Source: Rhodococcus sp. HM1
GTDB lineage: Bacteria; Actinomycetota; Actinomycetes; Mycobacteriales; Mycobacteriaceae
Direction of reading: 5' to 3'
Length of the DNA: 64,000 nt
NCBI RefSeq assembly: GCF_023218075.1
Contig: NZ_JALPTB010000005.1
Coordinates: 62,001-126,000, forward strand
Shown here in pieces: positions 58,047 to 64,000 of the stretch; positions within the stretch are counted from its first letter, which is position 1, and each line of letters begins with the position of its first letter. The notes under the pieces were generated by a model. It had not been told where the DNA came from. It made no database searches and was given only the letters and a program-made list of their open reading frames with translations. A program made the translations under genes and the position numbers.

Positions 58047-58766
58047 ATGACCTCCGGATCCGGTACCGCGCGACGTTCCGAGTCGGCGGGACCCGACCCT
58101 GCCCAGTTCCGGGTACACGTGGTCACGCAGGCCATCCGATTGTTCTCCGAGCACGGCTACGAGTCGACGACGGTCGAGCAGATCGCGTCGGCCGCCGGGG
58201 TGTCCCGGCGCACCTTCTTCCGGCAGTTCCGGTCGAAGGAGGACGTGATCTTCGCCGACCACGAGTCGCTGCTCGAGCAGGTCGCCGCCTATCTGTCGCG
58301 CGAGTTCGACGACCCGTGGGCGGCGACCTGCGACGCCGCGCAGCTGGTGTTCCGGCATTTCCGGGATCGCCGGGAACTCGCGGTGTGGCGGTATCGGGTG
58401 GTGCAGCGGGTTCCTGCGCTGCGCGACCGCGAGCTCGTCACCACCTATCGGTACGAGCGGTTGTTCACCGAATACCTGCGGTCCGCCGTGCCCGGTGAGA
58501 AGCCCATCCGCATCGTCAGTTACGCCGCGGCGATCACGTCGGCGCACAACTACCTGCTGCGGGCGATGATCCGCGGGGACGAGACCGCGACGGCCGAGGC
58601 GCTGGCACGCGAGCTGTTCGAGCTCCGGCTGACGTTCGGGGTGGTGCCCGGTATCGAGGCGCCGGCGGTGGACTCGGCACCGCGTGCCGTGACGGTTCTG
58701 ACGTACCCGATCGGCACGTCCCCCGACGAGATCGCCGAGCAGGTCCGTCGCCAGCTCGGCGGCTGA
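58047..58766 (+). CDS. TetR-family transcriptional regulator
   Basis: A 239-residue TetR protein with an N-terminal disordered stretch (1-20), HTH at about 28-72 (LFSEHGYESTTVEQIASAAGVSRRTFFRQFRSKEDVIFADH) and a C-terminal helical domain (YEYLRSAV-like TEYLRSAVPGEKPIRIVSYAAAITSAHNYLLRAM). It is co-directional with the acyl-CoA ligase and precedes the FadE25-like gene, either of which might be regulated. A hairpin follows it. No palindrome was identified upstream. Confidence 0.86.
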   Translation: MTSGSGTARRSESAGPDPAQFRVHVVTQAIRLFSEHGYESTTVEQIASAAGVSRRTFFRQFRSKEDVIFADHESLLEQVAAYLSREFDDPWAATCDAAQLVFRHFRDRRELAVWRYRVVQRVPALRDRELVTTYRYERLFTEYLRSAVPGEKPIRIVSYAAAITSAHNYLLRAMIRGDETATAEALARELFELRLTFGVVPGIEAPAVDSAPRAVTVLTYPIGTSPDEIAEQVRRQLGG

Positions 58767-58777
58767 CCCCGCTCCTC

Positions 58778-58819
58778 CGTGCGTGCTTTCGGTAGCCCCC
58801 GCTACCGAAAGCACGCACG
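58778..58819 (+). terminator. Hairpin family B, copy 2
   Basis: Perfect 19-bp arms (58778-58796 and 58801-58819; core CGTGCGTGCTTTCGGTAGC), loop CCCC. Core sequence is nearly identical to the hairpin at 40399-40450. Here it follows the TetR gene and precedes a co-directional gene. Confidence 0.75.
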
Positions 58820-58953
58820 ACACCCATTGACCTGGCACTCCGTGCCGTGTTTAGAATTGGGTGATTCCGTGACGTCGCGAGCCCGACTATCGAGAAAGGG
58901 CCGCGGATCCACCCTCACGAATGGCACCGCGTGCCGATAGGAGTTCCACCCTC

Positions 58954-60111
58954 ATGGCTCTCAACGCCGATTTCGATCTGTTCAAGCTCAGCGACGAGCA
59001 CGACGCCCTGCGTGAGGCCATCCGCGCGCTGTCCGAGAAGGAAATCGCCCCCTACGCCAAGGACGTCGACGAGAACTCCCGCTTCCCGCAGGAGGCCCTC
59101 GACGCCCTCAACAAGTCCGGCTTCAACGCGATCCACGTGCCCGAGCAGTTCGAGGGCCAGGGCGCCGATTCGATCGCCGCGTGCATCGTCATCGAAGAGG
59201 TAGCCCGCGTGTGTGGCTCCTCGTCGCTGATCCCCGCCGTCAACAAGCTCGGCACCATGGGCCTGATCCTGCGCGGCTCCGACGAGCTCAAGGCGAAGGT
59301 GCTGCCGGACATCGTCAACGGCGCGATGGCCTCCTACGCGCTGTCCGAGCGTGAGGCCGGCTCCGACGCCGCGTCGATGCGCACCCGCGCGAAGGCCGAC
59401 GGCGACGACTGGATCCTCAACGGCTCCAAGTGCTGGATCACCAACGGCGGCAAGTCCACGTGGTACACGGTCATGGCCGTCACCGACCCGGAGAAGGGCG
59501 CCAACGGCATCTCGTCGTTCATGGTCCACAAGGACGACGAGGGCTTCGTCGTCGGCCCGAAGGAGAAGAAGCTCGGCATCAAGGGCTCCCCGACCGCCGA
59601 GCTGTACTTCGAGAACTGCCGCATCCCCGGCGACCGCATCGTCGGCGAGCCCGGCACCGGCTTCAAGACCGCGCTCGCGACCCTCGACCACACCCGCCCG
59701 ACCATCGGCGCGCAGGCCGTCGGCCTCGCCCAGGGTGCGCTCGACGCGGCGCTCGCCTACGTCAAGGAGCGCAAGCAGTTCGGCCGGCCGATCGCCGACA
59801 ACCAGGGCGTGCAGTTCATGCTCGCCGACATGGCCATGAAGGTCGAGGCCGCCCGCCTGATGGTCTACACCTCCGCAGCTCGCGCCGAGCGCGGCGAGGG
59901 CAACCTCGGCTTCATCTCCGCCGCCGCGAAGTGCTTCGCCTCGGACGTCGCCATGGAGGTCACCACCGACGCCGTGCAGCTGTTCGGCGGTGCCGGCTAC
60001 ACCACCGACTTCCCCGTCGAGCGCATGATGCGCGACGCCAAGATCACCCAGATCTACGAGGGCACCAACCAGATCCAGCGCGTCGTCATGTCCCGCGCGC
60101 TGCTCCGCTGA
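58954..60111 (+). CDS. Acyl-CoA dehydrogenase (FadE25-like)
   Basis: A 385-residue canonical acyl-CoA dehydrogenase: SALSEREAGSDAASMRTRA-type segment (YALSEREAGSDAAS), WILNGSKCWITNGG, ERKQFGRPIADNQGVQFMLADMAMKVEAARLM, QLFGGAGYTTDFPVERMMRDAKITQIYEGTNQIQRVVMSRALL with the catalytic Glu in YEGT. The close match to the conserved mycobacterial FadE25 suggests a housekeeping beta-oxidation role. Its codon use is strongly biased to C-ending codons, implying high expression. AGGAG precedes ATG 58954. The hydroxyacyl-CoA dehydrogenase gene follows after 52 bases. Confidence 0.9.
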   Translation: MALNADFDLFKLSDEHDALREAIRALSEKEIAPYAKDVDENSRFPQEALDALNKSGFNAIHVPEQFEGQGADSIAACIVIEEVARVCGSSSLIPAVNKLGTMGLILRGSDELKAKVLPDIVNGAMASYALSEREAGSDAASMRTRAKADGDDWILNGSKCWITNGGKSTWYTVMAVTDPEKGANGISSFMVHKDDEGFVVGPKEKKLGIKGSPTAELYFENCRIPGDRIVGEPGTGFKTALATLDHTRPTIGAQAVGLAQGALDAALAYVKERKQFGRPIADNQGVQFMLADMAMKVEAARLMVYTSAARAERGEGNLGFISAAAKCFASDVAMEVTTDAVQLFGGAGYTTDFPVERMMRDAKITQIYEGTNQIQRVVMSRALLR

Positions 60112-60163
60112 ACCCGCCGCAGTACTTTCGTCTGGACAAACTTTCGTCTCCGAGGAGTATTTC

Positions 60164-61018
60164 GTGGCAATTGAACTGGTAGGCGTGGTCGGCGGCGGCA
60201 CGATGGGCGCCGGCATCGCCGAGGTGTGCGCCAAGGCCGGCAGTGACGTGATCGTGCTCGAAACGAGCGAAGAGTTCGCCGCCAAGGCCCTCGACCGCGT
60301 CACCACTTCGATCAACAAGGGTGTCGCCCGCGGCAAGATCAGCCAGGAGGACGCCGACGCCGCCGTCGCGCGAGTCCGCGTCACCACCGACATGGCCGAT
60401 CTCGCCGACCGCGACCTGGTTATCGAGGCCGCACCCGAGATCGAGTCCCTGAAGACCGACATCTTCGCCAAGCTCGACGCGGTCGTGAAGCCGGGCGCCA
60501 TCCTGGCGACGAACACGTCGTCGCTCGCGGTCATCAAGATGGCCCAGGCGACGAAGCGCCCGGGCCAGGTCGTCGGCGTCCACTTCTTCAACCCGGTGCC
60601 GGTGATGCCGCTGGTCGAGGTCATCTCGGCTCTCACCACCGACGAAGAGGCCGCGAACGTCGTCTTCGACTACGTCAAGAACACCCTCGGCAAGACGGCG
60701 GTCCGTGCGGGCGACCGCGCCGGCTTCATCGTCAACGCCCTTCTCATCCCGTACCTGTGCCAGGCGGTGCGGATGCTCGAGTCGGGCTACGCGACGAAGG
60801 AAGACATCGACGCCGCGATGAAGGGTGGCTGCGGCTACCCGATGGGTCCGCTCACGCTGCTCGACACCGTCGGCCTCGATGTCGCGCTCAACGCGGCACA
60901 GTCGCTGTACGACGAGTTCGCCGAGCCGCACCTCGCGCCGCCGGCGCTGCTGCGCCGCATGGTCGACGCCGGTCGCCTCGGCCGCAAGACCGGTGAGGGC
61001 TTCTACTCCTACAAGTAG
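60164..61018 (+). CDS. fadB2: 3-hydroxybutyryl-CoA dehydrogenase (FadB2-like)
   Basis: A 284-residue 3-hydroxyacyl-CoA dehydrogenase: NAD motif GVVGGGTMGAGIAEV at about 7-21, NTSSLAV, VGVHFFNPVPVMPLVEVI with the catalytic His, and the C-terminal domain with GYPMGPLTLLDTVGLDVAL and GRKTGEGFYSYK. This is the FadB2/Hbd pattern (single-domain, not fused to a hydratase). It oxidises 3-hydroxybutyryl-CoA or makes it from acetoacetyl-CoA. GTG 60164 follows a CGAGGAG site. Followed by a terminator. Confidence 0.93.
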   Translation: MAIELVGVVGGGTMGAGIAEVCAKAGSDVIVLETSEEFAAKALDRVTTSINKGVARGKISQEDADAAVARVRVTTDMADLADRDLVIEAAPEIESLKTDIFAKLDAVVKPGAILATNTSSLAVIKMAQATKRPGQVVGVHFFNPVPVMPLVEVISALTTDEEAANVVFDYVKNTLGKTAVRAGDRAGFIVNALLIPYLCQAVRMLESGYATKEDIDAAMKGGCGYPMGPLTLLDTVGLDVALNAAQSLYDEFAEPHLAPPALLRRMVDAGRLGRKTGEGFYSYK

Positions 61019-61032
61019 ATCCTGAGCTCAGA

Positions 61033-61069
61033 CGCCCCCGCGGTTTCCGTCCGGAACCGCGGGGGCGTT
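61033..61069 (+). terminator. Rho-independent-like terminator after fadB2-like gene
   Basis: ACGCCCCCGCGGTTtCC (61033-61049) pairs with GGAACCGCGGGGGCGT (61054-61069) with one bulged T, loop GTCC, then TTCTGT. Confidence 0.8.
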
Positions 61070-61145
61070 TCTGTATTCACCGAGCGGAAGGACAGCAGCG
61101 CGGTGTCGGCAGCGCGCGGATGTCTTCCGGCCGTGCGGTTTTCGG

Positions 61146-62450
61146 CTACGTGTTCTCGTTCGAGTCCGCCGGCTGTCGGCGCCGGTCGCCGGAACGGTCG
61201 AACAACACCTGCCGAAGCGTGCGGGGTGACACCCCCGCGACGCGGCGGGCCTTGCCGCGTGAGATCAGGATGCCGGTGATCGCGATCGCCCAGATCGGGT
61301 ACTGCGCCAGCCAGGCCACCCGGAACGAATCGAACGTGTATCCGCCGAGCCGCTCGAGCACGATACCCATGACCTGCACGACGATGAGGGTCGCGAGGAA
61401 GCCGCCGATGTTCACGATGCCGTTGGCGGTGCCCAGCGCCGTGCTCGGGTTGAAGGCGCGGGCGTAGTCGAAGCCGATCATCGAACCGGGGCCGCCGACC
61501 GAGATGACGATGATCAGCAGCACCAGCAGCCACAGCGGGGCGGGGCCCGGCAACGCCAGCACCACCGACCACATGGTGACGCTGGCGAGCACGCTGCCGA
61601 GCACCAGCCAGGACCGGTGGTTCGGGAACCGCCCCGACAGCACGCCGAGGATCGGTCCGGCGAGGATGGCGGTCGCCACCGACACGGTGAGCAGCGAACC
61701 GGCCGCCGCGGCGGACAGGCCCTGCGCGGACTGCAGGTACGGGATGCCCCACATCAGCGCGAACGTGGTGACCGAGAACTGGGTGCCCATGTGCGTGAAG
61801 AACCCGAGCCGGGTGCCCGGGCGCTTCCACACGACGGCGATCTGCCCCCCGACCGCGCGCAGACCGGCCGGTTCCGAGCGCACCTCGACGCCGGGCGGTG
61901 CGTCGCGCACGATCGCGACGACCAGCACACACGCGAGCACGCCGAGCGCCGCGGCGCTTCCGTACGCGGCGGTCCAGCCGGCGCCGGACAGGATCAGGAC
62001 GAACGGCACCGCGGAGAGCACCTGCCCCAGCTGGCCGAGGATGCCGGTCAGCTGGGACATCAGCGGTACCCGCCGCGGCTCGAACCACACCGGAACCAGC
62101 CGCAGCACCGAGATGAACGTCAGCGCGTCACCGGCGCCGACGAACACCCGGGCCGCGTAGGCGACGGGAAGCGATTCGGTGGTCGCGAGGACGAGTTGCG
62201 CGATCGCCATGACCGCGGCGCCGGTCGCGATCATCGTGCGTGAACCGAACCTGTCCAGCAGCACCCCGGCCGGGATCTGCATGCCGGCGTAGACGACGAT
62301 CTGCAGGACGACGAACCCGGACAGGACGGCCGGGGAGACGTCGAACCGGTCGCTTGCGGCCAGACCCGAGACACCGAAGGCCGTGCGGTGCAGGACTGCG
62401 ACGACGTAAGCGAAGACTCCGATGCCCCAGACCAGCCACACGCGCTTCAT
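61146..62450 (-). CDS. Major facilitator superfamily transporter
   Basis: A 434-residue membrane protein with about 12 predicted helices and the MFS A-motif between helices 2 and 3 (GVLLDRFGSRTMIATG). The central loop is short (RDAPPGVEVRSEPAG). The C-terminal basic tail (RRRQPADSNENT) is cytosolic. The order YAARVFVGAGDALTFISVLRLVPVWF, as in nitrate/sugar-phosphate-type or general anion exporters, does not fix the substrate. ATG 62450. Transcribed toward fadB2. Confidence 0.88.
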   Translation of the reverse strand: MKRVWLVWGIGVFAYVVAVLHRTAFGVSGLAASDRFDVSPAVLSGFVVLQIVVYAGMQIPAGVLLDRFGSRTMIATGAAVMAIAQLVLATTESLPVAYAARVFVGAGDALTFISVLRLVPVWFEPRRVPLMSQLTGILGQLGQVLSAVPFVLILSGAGWTAAYGSAAALGVLACVLVVAIVRDAPPGVEVRSEPAGLRAVGGQIAVVWKRPGTRLGFFTHMGTQFSVTTFALMWGIPYLQSAQGLSAAAAGSLLTVSVATAILAGPILGVLSGRFPNHRSWLVLGSVLASVTMWSVVLALPGPAPLWLLVLLIIVISVGGPGSMIGFDYARAFNPSTALGTANGIVNIGGFLATLIVVQVMGIVLERLGGYTFDSFRVAWLAQYPIWAIAITGILISRGKARRVAGVSPRTLRQVLFDRSGDRRRQPADSNENT

Positions 62451-62493
62451 GATGCCTAGACCTTAACCCGTCCAGACAAGTTACTTTCAGGTA

Positions 62494-63501
62494 CTACTCG
62501 CGGCCGAGGGACACCCACGTCGGGTCGGCGGCCCGCTGACCGACCACCAGATCCGCCAGCGCGTCCAGGCGAGCGACCTGCTCGCGGTCGAGCGTCAGGT
62601 TCAGCGCACCCACGTTCTCGGTGACCCGCTCGGCGAAACGGGTGCCCGGAATCGACACCGACGGCAGCCCGAACGTGCGGGCCTTGTCGTCGAGCCACGC
62701 CAGCGCCACCTGCGCGATGGTCGCGTCGAGCTCGTCGGCGACCGCCCGGACCTCGCCGCGCACCTTCAGGTTCGCCGGCAGCGCATCCTCCGCGAAGCGC
62801 GGGAACCGGCGACGCAGGTCCTTCTCCTCGACCTGCGTCGCGTCGAACGCGTCGGTCAGCAGACCGCGGCTCACCGGCGAGTACGGCACGAACCCGATGC
62901 CGAGTTCCGCGGCGGTCGGCACCACGTGCTTCTCGACGTCGCGCGAGACGATGCTCCACTCGGACTGGATCGCCGCGATCGGATGGACGGCGTGCGCGCG
63001 GCGCAGTTCGTCGCCGGTCGCCTCCGAGAGTCCGATGTTCCGGATCTTGCCGGCGCGGACCAGTTCGGCCAGTGCGCCGACCGTCTCCTCGATCGGGACC
63101 TCGGGGTCGACGCGGTGCAGGTAGTACAGGTCGACGCTGTCGACACCCAGCCGCTGCAGCGACTCGTCGATCGCCTGACGGGCGTACTCGGGACGACCGT
63201 TGATGCGGCGGTTGCCGGCGGGAGTGCTGCCGCCCAGCGCGCCGACCAGCCCGAACTTGGTGGCCAGCTGTACCTCGTCGCGGCGGTCCCTCAGCAGCTT
63301 GCCGACCACGGTCTCGCTGAGGCCGTCGCCGTAGACGTTGGCGGTGTCGATGAACGTCACGCCCAGGTCCACGGCGTGATGCAGGGTCGCCAGCGCCTCG
63401 TCGGGATCGGTCCCGCCGTAGACGGGGGCGACCGACATGGCGCCGTAGCCCTGCGCGCTGACGGTCAGGCCGGGGGCCAGTTCGACGGTGGGGACGGGCA
63501 T
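62494..63501 (-). CDS. Aldo/keto reductase
   Basis: A 335-residue TIM-barrel reductase: VTFIDTANVYGDGLSE (with Asp50 and Tyr55 of the catalytic tetrad), LATKFG (Lys), DLYYLHRVDP (His), and the NADPH segment SIPGTRFAERVTENVGAL. The tetrad Asp-Tyr-Lys-His is complete. Typical of the AKR13/YakC-type aldo/keto reductases acting on aldehydes or ketones with NADPH. ATG 63501 follows GAGGAGAAG. Confidence 0.92.
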   Translation of the reverse strand: MPVPTVELAPGLTVSAQGYGAMSVAPVYGGTDPDEALATLHHAVDLGVTFIDTANVYGDGLSETVVGKLLRDRRDEVQLATKFGLVGALGGSTPAGNRRINGRPEYARQAIDESLQRLGVDSVDLYYLHRVDPEVPIEETVGALAELVRAGKIRNIGLSEATGDELRRAHAVHPIAAIQSEWSIVSRDVEKHVVPTAAELGIGFVPYSPVSRGLLTDAFDATQVEEKDLRRRFPRFAEDALPANLKVRGEVRAVADELDATIAQVALAWLDDKARTFGLPSVSIPGTRFAERVTENVGALNLTLDREQVARLDALADLVVGQRAADPTWVSLGRE

Positions 63502-63643
63502 GAACTTCTCCTCGTGATTCCTCGGTTCCCGGGCCCTGCGGAGCCCGGGCACGTATCCGTCGTTCGATCCTTCCCGAAAACCCCGACGCAGGCAGGACTT
63601 GAAATCGCGATGATCCCAACACCGTCGGACCTACGCTGAATCC

Positions 63644-64000
63644 ATGGCAGTCGACTGGCTCGAATTGCAGCGCACGGCGGCCCGCGGATTCACCGAGCGG
63701 CTCGCACAGGTGACCGACTGGAAGGCCCCCACACCGGACACCGAGTGGGACATCGCCAAACTGGTCGAGCACATGATCGACGAACAGCGGTGGATCCCGC
63801 CGTTGTTGGCGGGCATGACCATCGCCGAAGCCGAAGCCTCGCTCGCGCCGATCGGTGACGACCTGCGCGCCGAATGGTCCCGCTACGCCGAGTCCGCGAC
63901 CACCGCATGGGCGGCGACCGCTCCGGACGCTTCCGTGCACCTGTCGTACGGCGTCGTGCCCTGCCACAACTATCTGAAACAGCAGGTCGCGGACATCGCG
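63644..64000 (+). CDS. TIGR03086/maleylpyruvate-isomerase-like protein, 5' part (runs off the window)
   Basis: The first 119 residues are visible: LELQRTAARGFTERLAQVTDWKAPTPDTEWDIAKLVEHMIDEQRWIPPLLAGMTIAEAE. The WDIxxLVxHMI(x)EQ pattern with a histidine is that of the TIGR03086/DinB-like (MDMPI N-terminal) family of metal-binding proteins, often mycothiol-dependent. TACGCT at 63632-63637, seven bases before the ATG at 63644, and the absence of a ribosome site point to a leaderless message. Its end lies beyond the window. Confidence 0.78.
   Translation, partial: MAVDWLELQRTAARGFTERLAQVTDWKAPTPDTEWDIAKLVEHMIDEQRWIPPLLAGMTIAEAEASLAPIGDDLRAEWSRYAESATTAWAATAPDASVHLSYGVVPCHNYLKQQVADIA

Noticed and set aside
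1-64000. Cholesterol (KstR) regulon
   Set aside because: A KshB-like reductase and paired dehydrogenases are suggestive, but no ring-cleavage dioxygenase, Mce transporter genes or KstR-type operator were seen.
1-64000. tRNA genes, CRISPR arrays, insertion sequences, prophage
   Set aside because: None found: no cloverleaf-like sequences, no regularly spaced repeats, no transposase or integrase frames.

Overview
The window is very GC-rich, with almost every third codon position G or C, many GTG and TTG starts, tight ATGA/GTGA/TGATG overlaps, and actinobacterial marker genes (L,D-transpeptidase, FprB-type ferredoxin reductase, dodecin, an MTB12-like lipoprotein, LigC/PolD-type DNA repair genes). 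It looks like chromosome of a mycolic-acid actinobacterium, most likely Rhodococcus or a close relative. No tRNA, rRNA, CRISPR array, insertion sequence or phage gene was recognised.

From about 0 to 45.6 kb lies one large catabolic gene cluster. It holds: a VOC protein and SDR (0-0.8 kb); an ACAD11-like acyl-CoA dehydrogenase with its phosphotransferase partner, a crotonase and a quinone-oxidoreductase-like MDR (0.9-5 kb); a long minus-strand run encoding a branched-chain-type ABC importer (SBP, fused LivHM permease, LivG, LivF), two small unknown proteins, an acyl-CoA dehydrogenase, SDR, class III CoA transferase, crotonase and thiolase (17.1 to 6.3 kb); a CMD-family protein, a Rieske oxygenase and a small companion (17.5-19.6 kb); an amidohydrolase, NTF2-like protein and paired acyl-CoA dehydrogenases (19.9-23.5 kb); a second acyl-CoA dehydrogenase pair plus crotonase (24.2-27.2 kb); a TetR regulator, acyl-CoA thioesterase and DapB-like reductase (27.4-30 kb); a MeaB-like GTPase, thiolase and acyl-CoA ligase (30-33.5 kb); two SDRs (33.5-35 kb); a crotonase, third acyl-CoA dehydrogenase pair and second ligase (35.1-39.3 kb); a KshB-like reductase (39.4-40.4 kb); and a class III CoA transferase, an F420/FMN-type luciferase-like oxidoreductase and a split B12 mutase (40.5-44.5 kb), opposite an SDR and a Bfd-type ferredoxin (44.6-45.6 kb).

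The unifying signal is a 15-bp palindrome, GAGAAT-N3-ATTCTC, found in seven intergenic promoter regions, most of them divergent, plus a spacing variant in front of the transporter operon. It ties nearly all of the 45 kb into one apparent regulon, plausibly controlled by the TetR protein at 27.4 kb. The genes together suggest import of a carboxylate-bearing, probably cyclic or branched substrate, CoA activation, ring oxygenation by the Rieske oxygenase and its reductase, repeated beta-oxidation, a 4-hydroxyacyl-CoA phosphorylation/isomerisation step, and carbon-skeleton rearrangement by the B12 mutase. The substrate cannot be named from sequence alone.

A deletion scar at 19.85-19.94 kb fuses, in frame, the first codons of a second Rieske gene copy to the last codons of a second copy of its small companion, downstream of a duplicated promoter. 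It shows that the oxygenase operon was once duplicated.

From 45.7 to 64 kb the content is unrelated and more ordinary: cell-wall L,D-transpeptidase, FprB, dodecin, serine hydrolase, secreted protein, a PolD-like polymerase/LigC-like ligase pair, CorA, DEDDh exonuclease, a GAF-LuxR regulator opposite an acyl-CoA ligase, TetR, FadE25-like dehydrogenase, FadB2-like dehydrogenase, MFS transporter, aldo/keto reductase and a partial DinB/maleylpyruvate-isomerase-like protein.
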